A stretch of 64,000 nt of DNA from Paenibacillus pabuli (GTDB taxonomy: Bacteria > Bacillota > Bacilli > Paenibacillales > Paenibacillaceae). The notes under the pieces are model-generated. The model saw only the letters and a list, made by a program, of their open reading frames with translations. It did no database searches and was not told the DNA's origin. Shown here in pieces: positions 24,438 through 32,447 of the stretch (position 1 is its first letter; every line of letters starts with the position of its first letter). A program made the translations under genes and the position numbers. The DNA lies in NCBI RefSeq assembly GCF_039831995.1, contig NZ_JBDOIO010000003.1, positions 744,001-808,000 on the forward strand, given 5' to 3'.

Positions 24438-25907
24438 TCAGGTCCGTTCAATGCCCGCGAAGGTGCGCAGGACTTCGGCTGCATGCGCGGTAGGGTCGAA
24501 TGATGGGTTGCCAATCCCATGTGTGATAGGTTCCGTGGTCACGGAGTTCCAAAGCCGGTCGTGGTTGCCTGCGGCGAAGTCGAGGAGGGTGTCGCGGACG
24601 AAGGTGTCCCGGATGGCTTGTTCGTCGCTATGTCGGGGGCGTTGCTGGCCGACGATGCCGTACATCTCCGTGCCGTGTACGGCTAGAGCACCCTCGACAG
24701 GGCCAACGGCGAGCAAGTGGGCGTTGCCGCCTGCAGCGGCGTGGGCGAGTGCCGCACGGGCGGCGGGTAGGGTAAAGAAGTAGTCGGTAAGGAGCGCCCC
24801 GCGGACCTCGACCGGAGTGCGTCCGTTGACGTCGTAGGCGGCGACGATACGCCGTGCACGGCTTCGGGGGATCCTCGACTTCGTTACCAGCTCGTCAACA
24901 AGGTTGTCGATGCTGCCCGGGTCAAACTTCTCGGTCGCGTTGATGACCCACCAGTCTGCCTCGTTCGTCGCCGTGCTAAAGAGAATGTCGATGTCGCGGT
25001 GACGCCCGGATTCGAGGACACGCAGCGGCGTGTCGGCAAGAATGGCCCCGGTCTGAGAGTGGTCGTTCACGATGCCTATAGTCGTGTTGTCGATACCGTG
25101 TCGGTCGCCGATGTCGCGTGGGCTAACCTTGATGAGCGTCTCGGCGAGGAGCTTCCCATCCATGGTGTGCAGTTGTTCGGGATCGTCTGCGATGCCGAGT
25201 TCGGTGAGAAACGTGTTCGCTAGTTCTTCGGCCCACCAGGCGGGAACGATCCGGGATGCGCCGCCGGAGAAAGCAGCGAGGCGCTGGTAGAGGCCGTCTG
25301 CAATCGGAGCTGCGAGGAGGGCCATCGTGGAGTACGCGCCGGCGCTATGACCGGTGACGGTAACGTTCTGAGGATCGCCACCGAAGCGGGCGATGTTCTC
25401 CTGCACCCATCTGAGCGCGGTGATGATGTCCTGCAGGCCGAGGTTGGTGGCGTCCGCGAACGGGCCCCCGTACTGAGAGAGCGAGAGCCAGCCGAACGGG
25501 CCGAGCCGGTAGTTCAGGGACACCCCGATAGCGCGGCCGGTCGCGGCGAGACCTGAGGCGTTCGAGGTGGTCTGGGTGTTCGCGCCGTGTTCGAAGCCGC
25601 CGCCGTAGATGTAGACGATCACGGGAAGCGGTTCGTCCCCAGCGTCTTCCGGTGCCCAAACGTTGAGGTTCAGGCAGTCCTCGCTTAATCCGTTGTCGGC
25701 CTCTAACCAGCTATTGTCGCCGGGTTGCAGCGGTGCAGGTCCCTTCTGGTCGTATGGCAGATCTGGGTTGAACGGTAGCAAAATGGGGCGGCGGAAGCGT
25801 TCTGCGCTGGCGTAGGGAATGCCCAGCCAGGAGCGGATCGCTCGGGCAGCCGTAGCGGTGTTGTTCATGTGTTCGGTTCTTCCGTTGAGGGTGTGGTCAG
25901 GTTTCAT
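24438..25907 (-). CDS. Type B carboxylesterase, GC-rich import
   Basis: A carboxylesterase/lipase of 489 residues, alpha/beta-hydrolase type B. Signatures: GIPYASAERFRRP, the conserved EDCLNLNVWAPEDA, the oxyanion-hole block VYIYGGGFEHGA, the nucleophile elbow GHSAGA (Ser) and later the acidic and His residues (NEADWW; VHGTEMYGIVG). It hydrolyses carboxylic esters; no signal peptide, so cytoplasmic. The body is strongly GC-rich and its codon use matches LLM 4, not its neighbours, so it is likely an import from a high-GC organism. The start at 25907 has a typical Firmicute GAAAGGAG site, 8 nt upstream, in AT-rich DNA. Esterases often follow Baeyer-Villiger type oxygenases; that link is inferred. 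Confidence 0.9.
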   Translation of the reverse strand: MKPDHTLNGRTEHMNNTATAARAIRSWLGIPYASAERFRRPILLPFNPDLPYDQKGPAPLQPGDNSWLEADNGLSEDCLNLNVWAPEDAGDEPLPVIVYIYGGGFEHGANTQTTSNASGLAATGRAIGVSLNYRLGPFGWLSLSQYGGPFADATNLGLQDIITALRWVQENIARFGGDPQNVTVTGHSAGAYSTMALLAAPIADGLYQRLAAFSGGASRIVPAWWAEELANTFLTELGIADDPEQLHTMDGKLLAETLIKVSPRDIGDRHGIDNTTIGIVNDHSQTGAILADTPLRVLESGRHRDIDILFSTATNEADWWVINATEKFDPGSIDNLVDELVTKSRIPRSRARRIVAAYDVNGRTPVEVRGALLTDYFFTLPAARAALAHAAAGGNAHLLAVGPVEGALAVHGTEMYGIVGQQRPRHSDEQAIRDTFVRDTLLDFAAGNHDRLWNSVTTEPITHGIGNPSFDPTAHAAEVLRTFAGIERT

Positions 25908-26338
25908 TTGTGTTTCTCCTTTCATAGGTGAAGCGATATGATAATTTTAGTCCATTATTTGTAATAAGAAAAGGTGAAATCTAGACTTAGGATGACATAT
26001 TTAGGACATATCAGTCAGTTCCATCTTAAGTATGCTGTGTTGGTGTGTACACGTCCAACATGAGGGACGATATCTTGAATGCCGCAGCTACCGACCATTG
26101 AACATTACGAAAACTTTTAAAAAACAAATCTATTTCATTGCTAAACTATTTGCATTTTCTATGGAACATCCATTTTTTTCGTTGGTTACAGTTTGGGTGA
26201 TGAACATATAAAATCCATTCTATACAATGTTAAACAGATTAATTATTCAAAAGGTCAATGGTTGATAACATGTGGTTCATTGACTGGTGTAGGGAGGTAA
26301 TAACCCAGAGACTACACAAATCTATTCCGCTTTGTTTC
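25908..26338. other. Intergenic stretch with the esterase leader
   Basis: About 430 nt, AT-rich again. Read on the - strand, repeated ATATGTC units (ATATGTCCTAAATATGTCAT, near 25990-26012) lie upstream of the esterase and could be a regulator site. Nothing else recognised; no terminator with a clear stem for the exonuclease gene. Confidence 0.35.
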
Positions 26339-26938
26339 TTACTTGTTTTTGATTGATTTACGTTTCCTGAAAGGCGTATACCCATCTGAATACATTGATC
26401 CCGCCTGAAATCCCAGGGATTTCGCAAAATGAAGCGGATCACATTCCTGTTGCTGTTCCATAAAATTTAACATAATTTGGGCGCATGCCCGGGCATCATC
26501 GAGTGCGTTATGGTGATTTAGGCTAATTCCGAAATGATTCGAGATAATATTTAATTTATGGGAGGAAAGCTCTTTTAGCAGCTTTTTCCCAATTCTGTAC
26601 GAACATAAATATTGTATCCCTGGATAGCTTTTTTCAGCGGCATCTAAACAATACCTTAGTACGCTTATATCAAAAACAGCATTATGTGCAATAATAATTT
26701 CTCCAGATACTAATGGTTCAATGGTTGTCCAAAGTTCTTTAAATATAGGTTGCTTGTCAACCATGGAAGGTGTAATACCATGGATGGCAATATTCATTCG
26801 ATTAAACGGCTGTTGTGGATCAATTAACCATTCATATTCACCAGTTACAATCCCATCTCTAACTTGAACTAAACCCAGAGAGCACGCACTCGATCGGTTT
26901 AAGTTTGCAGTTTCAAAATCAATAGCTGTAAAATTCAA
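26339..26938 (-). CDS. DEDDh 3'-5' exonuclease (DnaQ/Pol III epsilon-like)
   Basis: A 199-residue exonuclease of the DEDDh type. Exo I: FTAIDFETAN (Asp7 and Glu9 after the chosen start); Exo II: IIAHNAVFDISVLRYCL (Asp); Exo III: NHHNALDDARACAQIM with His and Asp. Such free-standing enzymes trim DNA or RNA 3' ends in repair or degradation. The frame is open from a GTG at 26968, but AAGGAG lies within that extension, 9 nt before the TTG at 26938 (LNFTAIDF), which is therefore taken as start. The radical SAM gene ends 50 nt upstream on the same strand, so the two may be co-transcribed. Confidence 0.87.
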   Translation of the reverse strand: MNFTAIDFETANLNRSSACSLGLVQVRDGIVTGEYEWLIDPQQPFNRMNIAIHGITPSMVDKQPIFKELWTTIEPLVSGEIIIAHNAVFDISVLRYCLDAAEKSYPGIQYLCSYRIGKKLLKELSSHKLNIISNHFGISLNHHNALDDARACAQIMLNFMEQQQECDPLHFAKSLGFQAGSMYSDGYTPFRKRKSIKNK

Positions 26939-26988
26939 TAGTTCATTCTCCTTTATCTTCCTATCCACAAGAGTAGGGTAGGACCCGA

Positions 26989-27834
26989 CTATTTAAATAC
27001 TTTTCCTTTTAAGGGATACACCTTATCGGAAGAAACAAATATCATTTCTTCGGGAAAAAACTTTTTAAAGTACTTTTCCACTCTAAGATGTATATCCATG
27101 TGGTACCATTCGGCCAACTGGTTCTCTTTAAACAAAAATGGCATTCCTAAGCGCTCAGAACGTTTTCCCCTTGTCCCATCTCCAATGTTAAGTGTGTCGA
27201 TATAGATCCGATCAACGAAAGACTCCAGTGTTTTAGGAAAATCGGGTGTGAATGGAAGAACAGGCGAAATGGAAGCTTGGGTAGCAATTCCTACGTTATT
27301 CACTTCTTTTAATGCCTTCAAGCGTAATTTAATGCCTGGAGCATGGGGAGCGAACAATTGTTTCATATCTTCCCGATCTGTTTCTATAGTCATGGAGACA
27401 AGGACCTCACATTTTTGATTGAGTTCAAGTAAGAGATCCAGATCCCTTACGACAAGAGGACTTCGTGTTTGTATCTGAAGGAAATTTGGAGGGTGTTTGA
27501 TCATTTCTTCTATAATAGAGCGAGTTAGCTCCGTCTTCCGTTCCAGTGGTTGATAGGGATCTGTTGCAGTAGATAAAAAAAGATTAATGGGTTTATTTCT
27601 TTCGCGGAGATTGACTATCTCATTCCGATAATTATCGGCCGCATTTGTTTTGATGCTTACCCACTCTCCCCACGGAGTATCACTGTACCTTTGAATAGGC
27701 ATTTCTCTAACGTAGCAATACCTACATCCAAAAGCACAACCACTATACGGATTTAATGAATGTGTGAAACCGACAGAGGAATCTCCTTTCATTTCAGTTA
27801 AGATTTTTTTTGCTGTTATACTATTAACCTGCAT
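26989..27834 (-). CDS. Radical SAM protein (spore photoproduct lyase-like / Rv2578c family)
   Basis: A 281-residue radical SAM protein. The [4Fe-4S] motif is CAFGCRYC (Cys33, Cys37, Cys40) after the conserved GFTHSLNPYSG. Other blocks, INLFLSTATDPYQPLERKTELTR and LQIQTRSPLVVRDLDLL, are typical of the Rv2578c-like group near spore photoproduct lyase (SplB). Function is not known for this group; DNA or nucleotide chemistry is a reasonable inference, particularly beside a DEDDh exonuclease. Ribosome binding site AAAGGAGG 6 nt before the ATG. Confidence 0.87.
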   Translation of the reverse strand: MQVNSITAKKILTEMKGDSSVGFTHSLNPYSGCAFGCRYCYVREMPIQRYSDTPWGEWVSIKTNAADNYRNEIVNLRERNKPINLFLSTATDPYQPLERKTELTRSIIEEMIKHPPNFLQIQTRSPLVVRDLDLLLELNQKCEVLVSMTIETDREDMKQLFAPHAPGIKLRLKALKEVNNVGIATQASISPVLPFTPDFPKTLESFVDRIYIDTLNIGDGTRGKRSERLGMPFLFKENQLAEWYHMDIHLRVEKYFKKFFPEEMIFVSSDKVYPLKGKVFK

Positions 27835-28214
27835 GTTAGCCTCCTTTATTGTGAATGCTGAACCTCAATTAAAATAAAGAGCTATCGAATCAATCACTAC
27901 AAGTAACGTGAAAATTTAATTTACGGATAATATGTGCTGCGTTGTTGAGACAACAACGTAATATTTTTTTTGAGTTAAATTAAGTTAGAACCATACCATT
28001 AAAATTTGATAACACGACTAAACCTTGTCCTAAGGTATTGCACATCAGAATTGTGTGTCACTTTGACCCACTACAAGTTTGTTTCGTTCCAAAAATGTGA
28101 TATGATCATTTTAGGTCATTAATTAGATATGATGAAGGCAAAAATGGGATATTTAATGATATTTTAAGGACATTTTTATTTATCAAATGCTTTTAGGGGA
28201 GGTTTGTGTGAACG
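27835..28214. other. Divergent intergenic region
   Basis: About 380 nt between the - strand radical SAM gene and the + strand AraC gene. It should hold promoters for both. It also contains a + strand terminator (27940-27973) with no + strand gene before it, and an AT-rich stretch with TATGAT- and TTGATAAC-like boxes that cannot be paired with certainty. Confidence 0.4.
27940..27973 (+). terminator. Orphan terminator-like hairpin
   Basis: CGTTGTTG-AGA-CAACAACG, a perfect 8-bp stem with a tight loop, then TAATATTTTTTTTG. It lies in a divergent gap, more than 270 nt before the next start and with no + strand gene upstream since 23989; a small RNA or a leader attenuator could end here. Confidence 0.55.
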
Positions 28215-29099
28215 TTGGATTCATTCAAACAGGAAAATAAAATAAAACCTCTTATATATAAACCAGTGTTTTCTTACCCATATGATATGGAGATTTTTAG
28301 TGTATCTTCTCTCAAAGAGCGGACCCCAGAGGAAAGTATGAAAATCACTTATCGTTATGAGTTTTATATGCTCATTTGTGTCACCGAAGGAACTTGTACT
28401 CAATGGATCGATTTTGAGCCCATCCCTTGTAAGGAAGGAACTTTGATAGTAGTAACACCTGGACAAGTCCATAATTTTGGAAACGATGAGAACTGGGATG
28501 GATGGGTTATTCTTTTCCGTGAACAATTCCTTCTTCCTACTTCACTTACGTTGAACGAACTCAATTTAACGTTTGATATTGGCAGAACCCCTAAGGGTTT
28601 AACGCTGAATACTACAGAGCTGCAGCGAGCAAACACTTTGATAGAGCAAATGGTTCAAGACTCCTTAATTCAAGTAGCTAAAGAAGATGTTCATATATTG
28701 TTACGGTTTCAGCTTTATGCATTTGTAGCTTGGCTTAACATCATTCAAAAACAAAAAAAAATCCCTTCTACTTATCAGGTCTCACAAAAGTTTTTAAAGT
28801 TTCAAGAATTAGTGGAGAAAAATTATGCCAAATTAAATCATGTTAGTGACTATGCTGCCCTTTTAAATTGCACAGAAAAAACGTTAACACGGGTTACAGT
28901 CGCAGCTGTTGGAATAAGTGCTAAAGCTTTCATATCAGCTCGAATTAGTCTCGAAGCTAAACGTTTGTTAATGCATACAGATTACTTGATTAGCGACATT
29001 GCAGAAATGCTTAACTTCCAAGAAACGACTCACTTTAGTAAATTTTTTAAACGGGAAACTGGTTTTACACCCGTAGAATTCCGAAAGCAGAACCTTTAA
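28215..29099 (+). CDS. AraC-family transcriptional regulator
   Basis: A 294-residue AraC/XylS regulator: an N-terminal cupin domain (about residues 40-130, CVTEGTCTQWIDFEPIPCKEGTLIVVTPGQVHNFG) and two C-terminal helix-turn-helix motifs (about 195-292, HVSDYAALLNCTEKTLTRVTVAAVG, then YLISDIAEMLNFQETTHFSKFFKRETGFTPVEFRK). A TTG start 12 nt after GGGGAGG. It stands directly before rarA but in its own unit as far as can be seen; its target and ligand are unknown. Confidence 0.87.
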   Translation: MDSFKQENKIKPLIYKPVFSYPYDMEIFSVSSLKERTPEESMKITYRYEFYMLICVTEGTCTQWIDFEPIPCKEGTLIVVTPGQVHNFGNDENWDGWVILFREQFLLPTSLTLNELNLTFDIGRTPKGLTLNTTELQRANTLIEQMVQDSLIQVAKEDVHILLRFQLYAFVAWLNIIQKQKKIPSTYQVSQKFLKFQELVEKNYAKLNHVSDYAALLNCTEKTLTRVTVAAVGISAKAFISARISLEAKRLLMHTDYLISDIAEMLNFQETTHFSKFFKRETGFTPVEFRKQNL

Positions 29100-29216
29100 T
29101 TATATTTTTTTAATTATGTCTAAAGTACATGAGTGGGGAACACCTCTAAAGAATTTGGTATAACCATTACAAGAGTTTTAAGGACACACATTTGTTGTTC
29201 AAAAGGGAGTGATACT

Positions 29217-30542
29217 GTGATACAAGGAACATTATTTGATAATGAACATGATCGACCGTTGGCTAATCGTGTGCGTCCTCAATCGTTGGAAGACTTTATA
29301 GGACAAAAACATTTACTTGGCCCTGGAAAAGTTCTGCAAGATATGATTAAAAATGATCAAGTGTCTTCTATGATATTTTGGGGTCCTCCAGGTGTTGGGA
29401 AAACAACACTAGCTAAAATTATTGCCAATCAAACCAAGTCTAAGTTTATTGATTTTAGTGCTGTAACTAGCGGTATTAAAGATATCCGGAATGTAATGAA
29501 GGAAGCTGAGGGAAACAGGCAACTAGGGGAGAAAACCCTTCTATTCATCGATGAAATTCACCGCTTCAACAAGGCGCAGCAAGATGCTTTTCTTCCGTAT
29601 GTGGAAAAAGGAAGCATTATTCTCATCGGTGCGACTACTGAAAACCCATCGTTTGAAGTTAACTCAGCCTTGTTATCTCGGAGCAAAGTATTTGTCCTTC
29701 AACAATTAAGCAGTGAAGATATTGTTTTTTTATTAAAAAAAGCGATTGTGGATCCTAAAGGATACGGAGATCAGAAGATCAGTTTTGAAGAGGGAGTACT
29801 TTCTGCTATCGCAGAATATTCAAATGGTGATGCCAGAGTGGCATTAAACACCTTAGAAATGGCTGTGCTAAATGGAGAGAAACAAGATGAAGCTATTCTA
29901 ATTAGCAAAGAAGGGCTGCTTCAAATTATTCATCGAAAATCACTATTGTATGACAAAGATGGAGAAGAACACTACAATATCATTTCTGCATTGCATAAAT
30001 CCATGCGAAATAGTGATGTCAATGCATCTATTTATTGGTTGTCACGAATGTTGGAATCCGGTGAAGATCCTTTATTTATCGCTCGTAGGCTGGTTAGGTT
30101 TGCAAGTGAGGACGTAGGTTTAGCAGACAATAGGGCGTTGGAAATCACTGTTTCGGTGTTTCAAGCATGTCAATTTATAGGAATGCCAGAGTGTGATGTT
30201 CATCTAACACAAGCCGTTATTTATCTGACTCTGGCTCCCAAATCGAATTCGGCTTACTTGGCTTATCGCTATGCAAAAAAAGACGCCTTACACTCCATGA
30301 GTGAACCTGTTCCTTTGCAACTTCGGAACGCTCCAACGAAGCTTATGAAAGAACTAAACTACGGTAAAGGGTATCAGTACGCCCATGACACAGAAGAAAA
30401 GCTAACAACCATGCAGACTATGCCAGATTCCCTGATCGGACGCGAATATTATCATCCGACAACACAAGGGTCTGAATTTAAAATCAAACAAAGGATGGAA
30501 GAAATTTCAGCATGGCACAAGCAGAACAACAATCAAAAATAA
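29217..30542 (+). CDS. rarA: Replication-associated recombination protein A (RarA/MgsA)
   Basis: A 441-residue AAA+ ATPase of the RarA/MgsA/WRNIP1 family, which acts at stalled replication forks with the clamp-loader-like fold. MIQGTLFDNEHDRPLANRVRP, then EDFIGQKHLLGPGK, Walker A GPPGVGKT (residues 56-63), Walker B LLFIDEIHRFNKAQQD (112-115), sensor 1 GATTENPSFEVN, and the arginine-finger block ALLSRSKVF. The C-terminal tetramerisation part (VYLTLAPKSNSAYLAY) is complete. GTG at 29217 after GGGAGTGAT is chosen because the family begins there; the frame is open to 29133 without support. Length fits the family. Confidence 0.93.
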   Translation: MIQGTLFDNEHDRPLANRVRPQSLEDFIGQKHLLGPGKVLQDMIKNDQVSSMIFWGPPGVGKTTLAKIIANQTKSKFIDFSAVTSGIKDIRNVMKEAEGNRQLGEKTLLFIDEIHRFNKAQQDAFLPYVEKGSIILIGATTENPSFEVNSALLSRSKVFVLQQLSSEDIVFLLKKAIVDPKGYGDQKISFEEGVLSAIAEYSNGDARVALNTLEMAVLNGEKQDEAILISKEGLLQIIHRKSLLYDKDGEEHYNIISALHKSMRNSDVNASIYWLSRMLESGEDPLFIARRLVRFASEDVGLADNRALEITVSVFQACQFIGMPECDVHLTQAVIYLTLAPKSNSAYLAYRYAKKDALHSMSEPVPLQLRNAPTKLMKELNYGKGYQYAHDTEEKLTTMQTMPDSLIGREYYHPTTQGSEFKIKQRMEEISAWHKQNNNQK

Positions 30543-30570
30543 ATACATTGTAATATAGGAGAAAATTAAA

Positions 30571-30912
30571 ATGAAATTAGAAGAAATCGTGGAATACGGT
30601 TTGTCATATCCAGCCTCATATGAGGATCATCCTTTTGGAGATGGTTGGACAGCCATACGCCACAAAGGAAACGAGAAGATATTTGCGTTAATATTTGAAA
30701 AAGATGGCCATCTTTGTGTTAATTTAAAATGTGATCCTGATCGATCCGAATTCCTTCGAAACGCATTTGAAGAAGTTAAACCGGGATATCATATGAGCAA
30801 AGAGCATTGGAATACGGTTATCCTAGATGGAGAACTTCCGGAGGATGATCTTCACGATATGGTAAAACATAGTTTTGACCTGACAAAACCCAAACGTAAA
30901 GTGAAAAAATAA
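30571..30912 (+). CDS. MmcQ/YjbR-family protein
   Basis: A 113-residue protein of the MmcQ/YjbR family (CyaY-like fold, often called DNA-binding). Family blocks: VEYGLSYPASYEDHPFGDGWTAIRHKGNEKIFALI, then LCVNLKCDPDRSEFLRNAF, PGYHMSKEHWNTVILDGELPEDDL and a basic tail (PKRKVKK). The biochemical role of the family is not firmly known. Ribosome binding site TAGGAGAAAA. It follows rarA by 28 nt and is probably in its transcript, closed by a long perfect hairpin. Confidence 0.88.
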   Translation: MKLEEIVEYGLSYPASYEDHPFGDGWTAIRHKGNEKIFALIFEKDGHLCVNLKCDPDRSEFLRNAFEEVKPGYHMSKEHWNTVILDGELPEDDLHDMVKHSFDLTKPKRKVKK

Positions 30913-30955
30913 TTTGTTATGAACATTGAATGTATGTTTCTCTAGGTTGGAAATC

Positions 30956-31017
30956 AAACAAACAGCGACAGACAAGACTTTCTAAACATATGGAGTCTTG
31001 TCTGTCGCTGTTTGTTT
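30956..31017. terminator. Very long perfect hairpin, likely terminator of rarA unit
   Basis: A 24-bp perfect stem (30956-30979 with 30994-31017; arms AAACAAACAGCGACAGACAA... and inverse) with a 14-nt loop. Length and symmetry are unusual for a simple terminator; both strands end in a T-rich arm. Confidence 0.7.
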
Positions 31018-31388
31018 ATTCGTTTGCATTGGCCGGGATCGTCGAATGCAAACCTTAATTATACCGCGCCTTTATATATTAAATATTGTATAATGCCCTT
31101 GCTGAGCAGGGTTGTTAGTATACTGAGTATGATAGAAATGCGTTTAATCAATCTTCATCTCAACGCTTCTATATACTTCTTTTAAAAAATTTAAAGGAGG
31201 TCTTCCTTACTGAGAACAGACGAAGAGCAAGACTACGTAATACCATGCATGTCTTTTCTTTTGGAGGGGAACCTGTAAAGTACTTATTCGATAAATTCTG
31301 CTGCATCGAGAGCTAGGGAATTAAATACTCAATTACGCTAATACCGATGATATTATTAGGAGTAACCTTTTGAGAATTAGGGGTCTGT

Positions 31389-31432
31389 AAAAAATAGCAA
31401 CTAAGAATGTATCATCCTTAGTTGCTATTTTT
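31389..31432. terminator. Bidirectional terminator-like hairpin
   Basis: AAAAATAGCAACTAAG pairs with CTTAGTTGCTATTTTT around an 11-nt loop; no intact gene on either side. Confidence 0.6.
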
Positions 31433-31714
31433 CGTTTAATAATTTCAAATAGGTTAAGCATCCTTTGTTAATGTATAACTTTCATCGAGTAACTCCAGTA
31501 TTTTCTTCTTTTTCTGGGTATCTAATATGGCTGTGATCCAATGTAGTTATGACTGCTGATGCTATATCAGGTGTCTACGATCAGGGCATATGGGAACTAA
31601 GAAATATTGGTATAACCGTATTGAATTCAGATGATATCATAAGATATTTGGATTATTAAATAATTGTAGTTTCTGTATGAGGATATTATTACTTATCCTT
31701 TTACTATAGCTGAA

Positions 31715-32020
31715 CCGTTGGTGGAACTAGCTGGCAAAACGATTGGTTTAGTCGGCTATGGCCAATCAGTAGGCAGGTAGCTGCAGTTGCCAAGGCGCTT
31801 GGCATGCACGTGCTGTATACGCGGCGTAGAGAAAGCACAGCAGAGGACTTGGCAGCCTATGCGGAAGGGCGCAAAGGGAGTGGAGGTTCCTGAACTACTT
31901 GCAGAGGCTGATGTCATTAGCCTACACTGCCCCCTAACATCCGCCATTGATGAGTTGATCAACCGCGCGTGGCGTGCTATCTGCAGAACCACCGCACGCT
32001 TATGGCACGGAGGAGGCTGA
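31715..32020 (+). pseudogene. Relic of a D-2-hydroxyacid dehydrogenase
   Basis: Frame-shifted pieces of an NAD-dependent D-2-hydroxyacid (phosphoglycerate-type) dehydrogenase: LVELAGKTIGLVGYG with the dinucleotide-binding GxGxxG partly damaged, VGRQVAAVAKALGMHVLYTRR, then in another frame VPELLAEADVISLHCPLTSA and in a third ARGVLSAEPPHAYGTEEADG. At least two shifts; N-terminal part missing. The piece is more GC-rich than its surroundings. Confidence 0.7.
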
Positions 32021-32447
32021 TGGATATAGCCGTTAGAAATGTAACGGCGTTCATATGCAGGGGCAGTTTGTGAATCAGGTTAATTATAGTAGCACAGCCT
32101 AATATTGCAGTTCTTTGTTGGTAATGAAGACCTTGTACCAAACTTAATACATATGTACAAAATACGAGTTTTGTGAAACAGTACCATAGTTTTAGTAACT
32201 TACCACATGGATCAATGTGGCTTTTTTGATTTATAACCCCCGAGATCTTTTCAATTTCATATGGATAAATATGTGATCTGTATACGAATCACAATAACAT
32301 CTCTAATATCACTTCTTCACAATCAGCTATCCAATCTATCCAAATATAATATGCACCCATTTTAGTTTTAAAATAAGCACATATTATATTCGATATTCGA
32401 TACTATAAATCTGAATCGAATTCTTTTAATCTGATCCTACGTCATTT

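Larger units (their letters stand above)
31018..32447. other. Decayed region with gene relics
   Basis: About 1.4 kb with no intact gene. Contains a terminator-like hairpin (31389-31432), an orphan AAAGGAGG site (31193-31200) with no long frame, and the relic of a D-2-hydroxyacid dehydrogenase (31715-32020). Downstream of 32020 only AT-rich sequence. It also marks the change from AT-rich to higher-GC DNA. Confidence 0.5.

Noticed and set aside
24451..25659. Open frames on both strands within the esterase gene
   Set aside because: Shadows of the GC-rich esterase; Arg-rich composition typical of wrong frames.
31787..32020. 77-codon frame in the decay zone
   Set aside because: Only part of it (VPELLAEADVISLHCPLTSA) is meaningful and belongs to a frame-shifted dehydrogenase relic.
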